DNA of 64,000 bases from Tetrahymena elliotti 4EA (Eukaryota > Ciliophora > Oligohymenophorea > Hymenostomatida > Tetrahymenidae): the NCBI GenBank assembly GCA_000231825.2, contig JH720385.1, positions 142,257-206,256 of the forward strand, read 5' to 3'. Under the pieces are notes generated by a model. That model saw nothing but the letters and a program-made list of their open reading frames with translations. It searched no databases and had not been told where the DNA came from. Below, piece by piece: positions 12,501 to 24,400 of the stretch. The position numbers were made by a program, and so were the translations under genes. Position 1 is the stretch's first letter; every line of letters begins with the position of its first letter.

Positions 12501-15270
12501 TTGCTTTATTAAAAGCATTTTTATTAGTCTGAATTAATGAAAATTTACATTATTAAAGGCATAAACAGAACGGTCATTTTAATTGTAGTAAATTCCACTA
12601 AATTTGTTTGATGAATCTTTGTAAGCATAGTAATTAATCGGATATCCTCCTGAGTAAATATTTCCATTTTCAAAGCCTAAATATAATTTTCTTGAAAAAG
12701 GATCTACAGCAATACTTGAAATTTTATCTGGGAACGTCAAGAGCATTTAATTATTAAATTAATAACTGTATGAAAAGACCTTTACAATTTTTTAATAAAT
12801 TTAAATGTAATAAAATTTTCATAATTTTACTTGATTTTAGATAGTTGGAAATGCAGTATTTTAAACAAAAAAATGTTATTCTGGATTCGAAACAGCGACT
12901 GCTAATTTTAAAGGAATTGTAGCGGAGAAAGTATATACGCTATTAACTGTTGCTTTAGTTCCTGACCAAATATAATATGCAATATTATAGTTTCGCTAAA
13001 AGACCATAAAATTTCTTGTCACTATATCTACACTAATAGCAACTATTTAAGCAATTGAAAGTCTACTAAAATTTACAAAAAGAAAAGGATATATATACAG
13101 AATATTACTAGTAATAGAAGAAAAGTATAGGGTTTAAATTTCAGGATAATATTTTGCAAACCCTAAAGTTCCAGCATAACTATTGGTCATTAAGATATCT
13201 TTAGTTTATAAGTTCATAATTATGACTTCAGTAGTATTAGCCCTTATAAAATATGCACAATCTACTCCATTATTATTTTCCAAAACTGCATAGTAAAAAC
13301 TATCGTTAATGACTGAAATGTAGGTCATTGTAACAAAGTTATAAACTTTTAATTGTCTTGCATTATTTATAGAAATAAAGTTATTCCTATAAACATAAAC
13401 ATTATTTATTGATAACATAGATAAATCTAAAGAGATAGTAGCATTTAGTGTTACATTAAATGGATTATAATTCCATAAAATTACTTTATTGTCATTGTAA
13501 AGGCATGCGAGTAGAGTAGGAGCTGCTATGATCATCTCTATGATCTATATTAAACAATTTTATGATTATAACATGTTACACGAAGGGTGAAATTATTCTA
13601 TTACTAGTCTATAATCTGTTATATTTCCTAGATTTTCTAAAACTCTTTCTTCCCATACTTTAAAACTACCATCTACAGAATAAGTAATTACCCTATCATA
13701 GAGCCTATCAAATAAGATACCATTNNNNNNNNNNNNNNNNNNNNNNNNNNNNNNNNNNNNNNNNNNNNNNNNNNNNNNNNNNNNNNNNNNNNNNNNNNNN
13801 NNNNNNNNNNNNNNNNNNNNNNNNCTGAGAATCGGATGGTAGAGGGGTTAATTAAAATATAGATAATTCTGAAGAGAGGATAAGTAAATTTGAATTATTA
13901 ATTAACACTAGATTTACTGGATTAAATTCTGTAAAAAATAATTCAAAAGTATATAATTATAATATTCCTGTATTATCATCAAATTAATTTACTGATACAC
14001 TTCCTTAAGAAGAAATTAATATTAAGTAGTTGTTTGAGATAAATCTATACTAATTATCTTGATTTACCTAAGAAATGTAAGAAAAAATATTTTGATCTGA
14101 ATCATAAAAATACAAAATAGCTTCTCGGCTACTAAAGCTAAAGAAGTATATAATATTTGATGTTATATGTGAAGGACTTTTTAGTGTTTACTATATTAAA
14201 CTAGAATGATATGATTATATTTCTTAGCACCCCAAACCATAATAAATATATAACGAATAGTCGTTAGATATTTATATTAAATAGGTTGAATTAGTTAAAT
14301 CTAGTACTGAATCAATACTACTGCTAAGTGAGCATTGATATGAAAAACTATTAGGATAGCTTATATCATTCCAAAAGACTAATTTATTGTCCTAACCATA
14401 GCTAATTAGCAAGCTATTTGATGTAATTAGTACTCCAGATATTGCTTTTATATGGGCATCTTTATATAGTTTGTATGAGGAATTTATAAGAGTAGGTGTA
14501 GAAATTTATTAGTAAACTGGCTATTTTACTATGTCAGACAAATAAACAATAGCAAAATTGTTTAAAATATCTTAATTCTACATTAATATGATATATTTTT
14601 AATTGATTTAAGTAAGCTTGTAATAGCCCACTAAGCTGCTTGGTAATATTATTTTATATATTATTTGATTGAATTTTAAATTCCAAATTATGAGTTAAGT
14701 TCTACTTACTGATATCAAAATTTCTTAGCCTTATGGATATTAAACAGGCTCAAAATTAGAGTTGCCTAAATCATTTATTTAATTGACAATTAAATAATAC
14801 ATTGCTACAACACCATCATCATGGCCTATTAATTTTCCTAATAGTTGATAGTTTTGATTATCTAGTATTATTATATTTTCGCTATAAGATCCTCCAACGA
14901 TGCCTTAGACTAATATTTTGCCAGAAGATGTGGATATCATATTTAAAAATACATCAAAATAGCTCTACCCTTATTAATTCATAGCAGGACAAGCAAGCAT
15001 TTACTAGCAAGATTTAGTATTTGAGTCTGAATAATAGGAACTTGGGCATATTGATAAACAAGAATCAGATTACTAATCATAAGATTATCCAAAGCTACAA
15101 GAGAGATAACAAGTGAGTGTGTTTTAATCTAATCTATAATTGCTAGCGCATTCAGAACAAGATCCATCATTATTACACTGATTACAGTTTTTAGGACAAT
15201 CTGATGCTAATATTTGCTTTGTCATATGACAAATGAAAATAAAACAAAAACTAATTGGTATCAACTACAT
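3548..15270 (-). CDS. Gene B: giant membrane surface protein (signal peptide, Cys head, WD-like propellers, beta-helix, GHVGP module, multi-pass domain, tail)
   Basis: The start ATG at 15270 gives a signal peptide (MQLIPISFCFIFICH) and a Cys-rich head. From about 14950 to 9850 there are WD-like blades (ends such as LIIWN, VILWN, FKVWE). A likely intron (9843-9471) leads to a beta-helix-like region (about 9470-7750) with SGGAIF-type turns, as in Pmp-like repeats. A Cys module (about 7690-7240) holds LKPGYW and GHVGPLCEQCDI. Several membrane spans follow (about 7230-5650) with YGFLYQDYKTKSYYWE, then a charged tail. The 100-N gap (13725-13824) interrupts the propeller; frames on both sides are open, but linkage is inferred. 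The 9843-9471 break could instead separate two genes. An in-frame TGA lies at 4089-4087. Beyond it coding-like sequence runs to a TGA at 3550-3548 if a 37-base intron is removed. It is probably a plasma-membrane or ciliary surface protein with unknown ligand. Confidence 0.7.
4087..4089 (-). other. In-frame TGA inside the gene B tail
   Basis: The tail reads ...KKDNSSQD, TGA, then DSKIEKIAEEENQV in the same frame. After an apparent intron it reaches KISKLLERFGIRKFK. It may be the true stop, a disabling mutation, readthrough, a sequence error, or part of an intron with a weak 3' site. Confidence 0.6.
5996..6273 (-). other. Predicted gene B intron carrying an inverted repeat
   Basis: On the minus strand it begins GTAAATTTTC after codons ending ...NFYGDP and ends in AAAAG before VNKLVFALIVFLLY, a membrane span. 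Sequence in between is AT-rich and non-coding. It contains the 17-bp inverted repeat at 6055-6157. Confidence 0.55.
6055..6157. repeat. 17-bp perfect inverted repeat
   Basis: ATCCTCATTAATTAAGA at 6055-6071 has its exact reverse complement at 6141-6157, with a 69-base spacer. It lies in a predicted intron, so the transcript could fold into a hairpin. It could also be the remains of a small inverted-repeat element. Confidence 0.8.
9471..9843 (-). other. Probable gene B intron (or gene boundary)
   Basis: Coding-like sequence ends ...LQMQQTLLQ, followed on the minus strand by GTAAATTATTC. It resumes after AAAAAAG with IEVTQKFYYDPDFA in phase 0. The 373 bases between are AT-rich with homopolymer runs. 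If this were instead an intergenic spacer, gene B would be two genes: a secreted propeller protein and a beta-helix membrane protein. Confidence 0.45.
13725..13824. other. Assembly gap (100 N)
   Basis: Exactly 100 N, a conventional placeholder for unknown length. It falls inside the propeller of gene B, next to sequence duplicated at 1-1426, which may have confused assembly. Confidence 0.98.
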
Positions 15271-17198
15271 CTTATAAATCTATTTGGTTAATTATTGTTT
15301 ATTTCTAAATTACTTTTTTTGAATTTTTCTAAAATAATAATATAGCATATAAAAAAAATGCATAAATATCAAAGGTTTTTGAGTAAATTAAATAACTAAA
15401 GTCTTATCTTATAAAAGTCAATTGTTACCTGAAATTGAATAGAAGCATACTTAAAATATAATAAAAAATTAATAAACTCCAAAAGAGGAGCTAGAAAAAA
15501 TCAAAGCAATATAGTTTTTTTGAAAAATAAAAAGGAATAGTAAAAAACATAAAAAATTATTTGCTAATAAAAACTTATTTTGTAAAATTAATTAGAAAGA
15601 ATAATGTTTAACATATTTAAATTAAGACTCAAAACTTTTTTTAAAAATTTTTTATTGTATTTGCTTTTAATTTTACTTTTAAAAGGGAAGCTATTTTTAA
15701 TTTTTGTGACTACTGAAAAATACATTTTTTGAGAAAAAATAAAATTTACTTTACAGTTTAAAAGATTAATTATTTATTCTTAATTTGAATTAATATTATG
15801 ATTCAGTAAGTATGAACAAATAATAACTTTTTGGTTTTAATATAATGTTTCTGAGTAATCTAATTTAATGTTTTCTTCTATTTTAATGGAAACATATGAA
15901 TTTAAGAAGAAATATTTTTTTAATTTGCGAAAATAAAGACAAAAAAAAACTATCCAAATGAAAGTCAATAACTTATTTAACTAAAGGTTTCTAAATTTAG
16001 TTATATTTGTAAAAATAAATCAAAAAGCTGATTTAATTTCATAATAATATCTTTAAAAAGCTGTTTAATTACTCTATAGCTAAAGAATCAGTCTTGAGAT
16101 ATTTGAGTGTATGGCTAATTCAGATACCAATAGCAATGCACCTCTTTCATCAATGTTATTTTCTCTATTAAAAATAAAAGTTAATTAAAAAATATTTTTG
16201 ATCAGTAAATCTAAATACTTATTTTATTTTTGAAGAAATATTTATCTTTAAAATCAAATGAGTATTTTATGATAGGATGAGTACCAAATTATTCAGTTTA
16301 GAGTATTTTACTATATTTATTGCTAATTATTAAGCCCCTATTTCACCAATATTGTTTCCTCTTTTAAAAATTGCATTTAAATAAAATGATAAATTAAATA
16401 TAAGACAAGAAAAAATATGTTTTAATTTAATAACAAATAAGGAGAGTAAAAAAACCATTAATTTAAAAATTAATACATAATAGCAAAAAATATGATTTTA
16501 ATAGATTGGCTATTATTAAAAAAACTATTTTACCTAAGAAAAAGAGTCAAAATTTAGATAGAGATTCTAACATTTGGCTAAATTAGATTCTAGATTCTAA
16601 CATTTGGCTAAATTAGATTCTAATTCTTATGTCTTTTTTCACAAATATTATTTTGCTTTTAAAAAATTGAGAAATTTAATAAATCAATTATTAAATAATT
16701 TTTATAAAAAATATTAATTTTAGAATTTAATAAAAGATGGTTGGTTACTCACAAATATTAAAATAATTTAATTTTTAAAATTAAATTTGCAGAAAATTAA
16801 GAGTTTTTTTCACAAAAATGATAATTAAAATTTTTATAAATTCATATTTACAAAATTTAGAAGTATAAATAATACATTTTTAAGGGTTAATTAAAAAAAA
16901 CAAATAATTTCTAGAGATTTTATTTAAATTCTAGTGTTTATTAAATAGTAAATAACTAATACCCTTCTTCTTTAAATAATATTTTTTTAATGCAAAAGTG
17001 AGATTCTCTATGCAAATTGAAATAATAGATAAAAAATATTGACTAAAATGTTATAAATATTATACTTTAATTCAATTATTCACAAAATACAAAACTTATT
17101 CATAATTTGATAATACCTTTTTTATATTTTTTGTATTTAAGCTAAAATTGTAGTAATTTTTTCAAACTCAAATTTAACATAATGTCTGAAATAGGTTT
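15271..17198. other. Intergenic spacer between genes C and B
   Basis: This holds the presumed promoter of gene B and the region past the gene C stop. The part next to gene B resembles 1427-1600. I see no coding-like frame. A two-copy 30-bp tandem repeat lies at 16562-16621. Confidence 0.6.
16562..16621. repeat. 30-bp direct repeat, two perfect tandem copies
   Basis: Two adjacent identical 30-base units that begin AGATTCTAACATTTGGCTAA. It lies in a spacer. Its higher complexity than the surrounding AT tracts makes it a recent tandem duplication rather than simple slippage. Confidence 0.9.
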
Positions 17199-20100
17199 TC
17201 AATTAAAATAAGATTAAGGTCTTAAAGTATTAAATCTACTAAATTTATCATATGTTTAGGTTTGGTACTGCAAAAATTTTAGAGTTTTGAGTTGAGTAAT
17301 CTAAAATTCTTATTAAATTTGCTAAATAGGGTCAACTTTATATTTGTAAGACTTATATTACTCTTTTAGCATTCTTTTTTTAGGTTTATATTTTTTATAT
17401 AAAGATTTTAGAAGAAATATTAGAGCTTAAACTATAAAAAACAAATGAAATACTACTAGTAAACTATTTACAGCTATTTATTTATTGTTAAAAAAAATTC
17501 ATATTAAATTAAAATAGTTTTAAATTAAGCTTTTAATTACCTAAAGAAGCATTTTGTGTACTAGAAATCAGAACAAGACATATTATTAATGTATAAAACA
17601 CTTCTAAAACGATTATGCTAAAGTTTCTCCATTTATTTTTTATAGGCCTACCAAATATTAAGTATAATGCATATAATATGTTTAAGGCTATATTCAAGTA
17701 AAGTGAGACTTTTCCTTAAATAAAAACAATACATAAAATAGAAATTAGCTTTCTCAATTCGAAAATCATCCAAAATAATCTTTGAAGCACCTTTTTATTG
17801 ACTGAAGCTAATATGAATTTGTTAGTATCATTCTTAGTTTCTTCTTTTAATTCATATGATAAAAGTTATTTGACATTTCTATAGATGTATATGGTATAAA
17901 TTGCTGAAAATACAATATAAAAGTATAACTCTTCTAACCATAGAGTTGAGCTTTAATAAAATTTACTGGTAAATATACTAACAAGAAGAATATTTGAGCA
18001 TATCATCCAAAATTTAACTAATGTGTTGAATCTTATATACTGCTTCACATTCTTTTTGCAAGAAAACACCTAAAATCCTAAATAAATAATGTATATTAGA
18101 GCTATTACTAATCCTTGATAAAAAAAATTCAAAAAAAGCATATCCATCAAGGGCTGAACCTTTATTAGCATAGAGTAATGTTGGCTTTAATAGAGGGTTT
18201 CCATACTTTCGTTTTTAGGAAAGAAACTTTAGGTTGGTATTAGATTGAAATAATTATGAGTTAAAGCGTATTTTAAAGCGACTTCCTTTGTAAAATAAAG
18301 TGAGTCAATATTGAGCAAGCAAAAATTACCAATCATTTAGACAACTTAGATGTAATAAATGCCTAAAAAACTGACAAATTAGTAACCAAATAGAATGAGG
18401 ATAATCATGATAAAAAGTGAAATATATGCAACTACATTTTCAATTAAATTCTTATCACTCTATTCTGAAACTAACTTTGAGCATTATGCTTAAGTATTTG
18501 TAATGTCTAGGGAATTGCACATCTATAATTCTATGTATTGAGCTTATCTAGCTTCACTCATACAATCTATTGATTTTTCATCACTACAGACTGTACAATC
18601 TGAGAAATTCTATTAGCATTTTTTACATTTACTATCACATTTTTCACATTTAACTATTATATTATTTTAGAAAGTGCTTGGAGGAGAAGCATAGTATCCT
18701 TCTTTACAAGTAGCCTAGCAAATGTTATCTTGAACTACTAAAGGTTATTCACAACTATAACTGCATGTTTTATTTGTTAATGAGGTAATAGTATCCTTAG
18801 GACAAGTGTCTACACAGTAAATTTCATATGAAAAAAATGTTGAGCTGCATTTATGGCAAGTATTCTAATCACATAGAACACATCCTTCTCCATAAGCAGA
18901 TTCACATGATAAACAAACAGGTAAATTACTTATTTAACCTGGAAAATTTCCATCAGGGCATTTGCTTACACATTCATGGGTATTTCTATCTAAGTAAGTA
19001 GGTAATTAACATGATTAACATTAATTGGCTTGAGGTCCAAAACATGTTAAACAGGATTAATTGCAACTACTACAGATGTTATTGATAGTATCTTAAAATT
19101 AATTGCTATTGCAAATACTAACGCATTCACCTGTTGATTGCTATAAAAAACTATTTTTATTGCAAGATGTGCAATTATTTTATTAACCAGCATTGCAGCT
19201 TTTGCAACTAGAGTGGCATGCTAAGCAAGTATTTGTTAAAATATCCCCATAATATCCAATATTACAATTTTAAAGGCATTAGTTTATAGGGAGTTATAAA
19301 AAAGTTCCACTATTGCAACTCAAGCACTACTAATTTGATTTACCAAAACAAGTCTAACATGAACTCTCACAGAGAATACAAACCCACAATGAAGTGTCAC
19401 CATATTAATTGCTATTACAGACATTAACACATTTTCCTGATGATTCCTGTAAAAAAGTATTTATCTTACAAGATTGGCAATTATTATTTTAGCCTCCGTC
19501 ACAGCTTTTACAATCCGAATGGCATGGTAAACAAGCGTTGCTTAAATTATCTCCATAAAATCCTAAATTGCATTTTTTAAGACACTACTTTTAAGGGAGT
19601 TGTAAAAAATCTCCATCGTTGCAGCTTAAGCATTCAGAGCTAGATTTTCCAGAACAAGTTTTACATGATTTATCACAGATAGTGCATATACCTGTTAAAA
19701 TTTCACCATAATAGTTACCGCTGCAATTACTAACACATTCTCCTGTAGATTACTATAAAAATGTATTTGGTTTACAAGATGTACAATTGTTTTTTTAACC
19801 TCCATTGCAGCTTTTGCAATCAGAATGACAAGACAAGCAAGAATTAGTTAAGCTGTCTTCATAAAATCCAATATTGCAATTTTTAAGGCATTATTTTTAA
19901 GGGAGTTATAAATAATTTCCATTATTACAACTCAAACATTCAGAATTTGATTTCCCTGAACAAGTTTTACAAGATTGATCACAAAGAGAACAAATTCCAG
20001 TTGACATTTCTCCATAATAATTACCACTACAAATGCTAACACATTCACCAGTCTATTCCTATAAAAAAAAAGTATTTGTTTTGCATGATGTACAATTATT

Positions 20101-22713
20101 AGATAAACCTCCATTACAAGATTTACAATTTAGATTACATTCTAAGCAGGTATTAGTTTAGCTATCTCCATAAAAGCCTACCTTGCAATTTTTAACACAT
20201 TAATTTTCTGATTATTACAAATAATCTCCTTTATTGCAGCTTAAACAGTTTAAATTTGATTTTTCATTACAAGTCTTACATGAAATATCGCAAGGAGAAC
20301 AAAGACCTGTTGAAGTGTCTCCATATTAATTACTATCACAAACACTAACACACTCACTTTTTGATTACTATAAAAAATTATTTTACTTACAAGATGTGCA
20401 ATTATTATTTTATCCTCCAGAACATGTTTAACAATTAGAATTACATAACAAGCAAGTTTTACTTAAAGTATCACCATAATATCCAGGATCACAAATGTTG
20501 ACACACTCTTTCTTATTTGATTACAAAAATTTTCCAGATTTGCAACTAGTACAAGAAGTAGAAGCTCCTTAACATTCATTACAAGAACTATCACACAGTG
20601 TACATAAGCCAGTATTTGTATCTGAATATTAATCATTATTGCATTAAGCTACACAAACCTTTATGGATGATTATAAATAAGTATTTGATTTACAAGATAA
20701 GCAATTATTGCTTTAACCTCCATCACAAGTTTAGCAATCTGTATTACAAGGTTAGCATATATTAGTACTACTATCTCCGTATGTGCCATTTTAGCATTAA
20801 CTAACACATTTATTGAGTGATTATTGCAAGAAAAGCCCACTTTGACAAGTCAAACAATAAATATCACTTTATTAGCAAGTTAAACAATTGCTATTGCACT
20901 TTAGACATTTCCTAGAATTTACTTCTCCATAATAACCATCATCACATTGAGAAACGCACTTGTCATTAAATAAAAAAGTAGATCCATTACAAGAAGTACA
21001 TACATTATAATTTGTACAGGCTAGACAATTTTCAGGGCACTATAAAATATTAAAAAAGTACTATTTTTTTGAAAGTAAATCTAAATTTAATATTTACATA
21101 ATAGATTTACACATAGAACTCCCTAATACCAAAAGATTGAATATTAGAATCTTAATCTAGATTAGTTTTAATTTTGATATTTAAATTTGATTAATTGTGT
21201 GATTGGCCTAATACATTAACCTAAACAATTTAATCATTTTGATTTAAAATACCACAAATATTTTATTATTCAATCAGAATTATTTGACTAAAAACTTTAG
21301 CCTAAGAATCAACATCTACTTCAATGTCATATCCTCTCCAGTAATCTATCTTAAAAGCTACAAAACTAATATCTATTTACCAATGAGGGGATCTAAGATT
21401 AAAAAATAAATTTTATTAGATCAAATAAATAAAATAAATCTATTTTTTTACAAGTTTGTAAATTATTTTTCAATTGAAGCTTATTTTGAGGCAATATAAG
21501 CTCCACCTAGTATTTAGTATGTACCACATAATGTTACCATATTACCAATATACATATTGGTAAAGAAATAATTATAAAAGGAGGTGATAATAAACTAATA
21601 ATTATTTACAGAGATTTCTGAAAAACTATCTTATGTAAGACTTTTAAATAGGACTTTTGAATCTATTTGTGGGTATAAATAAAAAGATTAAATAATTAAT
21701 TAATGTAATTAATTTAATTACTAAAATTAATAATTTATTTACTTTATCCTTAATTCAGTGGCTAATATTAATTATTAATCAATTTCACACATTCCCCATC
21801 AATAGTGTAAGCATTTAGATTATTACAAGAATCACATTTCATCTCCTAAGAATTGAAATTATCACAATAAGGATTTAACTTGATACATATTAATTTTGTC
21901 GAATCCTCTTAGTAATTGCTAGGACAAGCACTTAGGCATTACCCATAGTGATAATATTAGTTATTGCTACATTATTAGCATGTTTTAGATAAATTATCAT
22001 ATTTAGAGCTATCTTAGCATGACAAGCAATTATTCTAATATTAAATAAAAGTCTATTTATTTGAAAAATAAGCTTATTAAATTTACAATGTTTGGTCCAT
22101 CACAAGTTAAGCAAGAAGGATGGCATGTATTTAAATAGATATAAAGATTTTTTATCCCTATTCCTTCATCAGTATAATCTTAATTACAAAATGACACAAG
22201 AGTCAATTTGAAACTATAGGATGGGTGATTTATAATTTTTGAAAAACGGACTAAGTTATCTTGAGTTTCAGAACAAATTTGGGTTCCAGTATCAAATGCA
22301 GATTTTTAAAATTGTTCTGAAGAATATGAAATAGAATTTGTTGAATAATCAAAGATATTTATTTAAAAATAATCAACAAGATCTAGTGTCCTTAGGAGTA
22401 AAATATCTACTTTTATCTATATTTAGTAATGAGGTATTTGAATATTTTAAAACTAAAAGCTATAATTATTTTTTTATTCTAGAATGCCATAAATTGACTT
22501 TTGACTAAATTCGGTATATAAAGTCTGCTAGCATGTATATGTTTATGAGTTATATATTGAGCAACAATTATCAATTATTGTTTTCTACCAACCTGACAAA
22601 TCAGTACTAGGAATAGGAGTCTCAGTAAAAAAAGACTGTAGCAAATATTCGTCTTTTAATGGATAAATATGTTTTAATAATTTGGAATAAAATATTATCA
22701 AATAATTTTACAT
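17199..22713 (-). CDS. Gene C: Cys-rich repeat membrane protein, about seven spans (C/D/G family)
   Basis: The ATG at 22713 opens MQNYLIIFYSKLL; the stop TGA is at 17201-17199 after ...LRPQSYFN. Two beta-sandwich-like domains come first: one with SGWQK and YPHYQIQIKVD, one with SPHWQIDISFVAF and ending SFGIREFYVQ. A furin-like CHPSCLTCDGPN lies between them. A long Cys-rich region follows (about 21010-18560) containing the 306-bp repeats. About seven hydrophobic spans (about 18480-17530) carry the family motif FWMIFELRK...FGRP. A basic cytosolic tail follows a predicted intron. Unlike D and G, the predicted start gives no clear signal peptide, so a 5' exon may be missing or the gene may be 5'-truncated. 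It resembles ciliate receptor-like transmembrane proteins of unknown function. Confidence 0.78.
19131..20357 (-). repeat. 306-bp (102-codon) internal tandem repeats in gene C
   Basis: Equivalent points of the unit fall at about 19131, 19437, 19743, 20049 and 20357, so three periods are exactly 306 bases and the last is near it. Each unit encodes about 102 residues of CxxC-rich sequence (for example CDQSCKTCSG then ECLSCNNGNYL). Copies differ at many silent-looking and some coding positions, but spacing is kept, so the frame is selected. Confidence 0.85.
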
Positions 22714-24400
22714 TGAAATGATATTTCAATGATTAGAAAAAGAATTAAGCTTTTTTTGTTCATTTTCAAATTTTTTTAATAAATATTTTTTATGAGATAA
22801 AAATTGATAGAAAAAACCATCCTTTAGAAGGAATCTTTTTCAGAATTAAATCCTTTAGATTACACTTTTTAAAACCAATTATTTATTTTATTTCGGAATG
22901 GAAATTAATATTTTTATGGTTAATTAAATTCTTCAAAATTCTAATTGTTACAGAAGTAAAAACCCGCTAAATTAATTTAATGCCATCTCTGTATTTATTT
23001 AAATTTAGCACTGAATATTAATCCTATTAATAAGAAAATTAATGTGATAAAATTATTAATATTGTTTTCGAAATTAAAAATATTTGTTCATATTTTTCCA
23101 AATTTAATTGCTTACAAAATAATAAAATATTTCAATTTCTAACACAATTAATTCAAATAAAGGTGAAATTTATATCTTCTTTAAGTTATATAAAATGAGG
23201 CAATTTGTTTAGTTTTATATATTCTATGTTTTTTAATTTATCTTTCTTAAAATATCTCTTTTTATAAAAAAATTATTTTGATCCAAAGTCTCCAGATATT
23301 ACAAAATAAATTAAATGTATATATTTTAACTTTTCCCCTAAACTAAATATATTTTTAATAGACACTAAATTTATTGTTAAATTTATATACATCAGCAAAA
23401 AATAAGTGTAAGAAATAAAAAAGAATTTTTAAATTTATTTGATAGCAATTTATTGCTAAATTATCGTTTTTATCTCTTAACAAAAAATTTTATTTTTAAA
23501 AACAAGACATTTTTTTTAGATTTATTTGATTTTAAAATAATTTCATTAATTGGATCTTCTACATATAATACACAGCTAATATTTATATTTTATTTTTATT
23601 TAAAGTTGAATTAGTATTATTGTTTTGTTTAGAAAAATTGACATTTAATTTTTTTTTTTAATTTCAGAAAATTAATTTGATTATTAAAAATCTATTGACG
23701 AAATAAAATTCATTTTAAAGCATAAAAAATATATTTTAAAACCCAGAACAGCAAAAATTTAAATAGGTATGGAATAATTTTTATGCTAAATTCAATATAT
23801 AAAGTCTGCTAGCATTTATATGTTAAAAATTTATTTTAATCTCAAACACTAAAATACAATTTTAATTTGTTTTTTTCTACTAATTTTACAAATCTGTGCA
23901 AGGAATTGGAGAGTCAGTAAAAAAAGACAGGAATAAATATTCTTCTATTTATTTGATAAATAAGTGTTAAAGATTTTTAATAAAGTATATTCAAATTATT
24001 TTACATTAAAAAGATATTTCAATAATAAGGAGAAACATATTTAGTAACTTTTGCATTATTAAATATTTTTTAATCATCTAATAAAGAAAAAATCATCTTT
24101 AAAAAATGGTGCTTTGTTTGGAATTTAATATTTCTGATTACTCTTCTTTAAATGATTAATAATAAATAATTTCTTATTAGAGTATATAGGCAAGTAACTT
24201 TATTAATAAATGTAAAACTTTCAGGAATTATTTAAGTTTCATATTTTAATTTTTACAAAAAATGAAATATTTCAATAAATAACATATTTTTAAAATAAGA
24301 AGGCTGATCAAATTTTATCATATCTAATTTGTTACAATGCATAGAATATTTTAAATAAAAATTAAGATATTTTTAACTTGCTTAAATCACTTTAGATTTT
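22714..24400. other. Spacer between genes D and C, containing a decayed gene copy
   Basis: The presumed promoter region of gene C lies next to 22713. Apart from the pseudogene fragment at about 23780-24140 I see only AT-rich non-coding sequence. Around 23200-23290 the minus strand weakly resembles the last exon of gene D (IEYIKLNKL beside LENIKLNEM), possibly the other end of the same decayed copy. Confidence 0.5.
23780..24140 (-). pseudogene. Decayed copy of the gene C 5' end
   Basis: This stretch matches the first exon of gene C and its upstream flank (about 22500-22800). Shared blocks include TATAAAGTCTGCTAGCAT and GAGTCAGTAAAAAAAGACAG or close variants, and the start region ATGTAAAAT. 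Reading from the ATG gives about 30 codons, then an early TGA after a frameshift relative to gene C. The Cys residues and the rest of the gene are absent. It lies in the same orientation directly upstream of gene C. Confidence 0.75.

Noticed and set aside
13206..13535. Standard-code minus-strand ORF of 109 residues as a separate gene
   Set aside because: It is an internal slice of gene B's propeller; with TAA/TAG read as Gln the frame continues on both sides.
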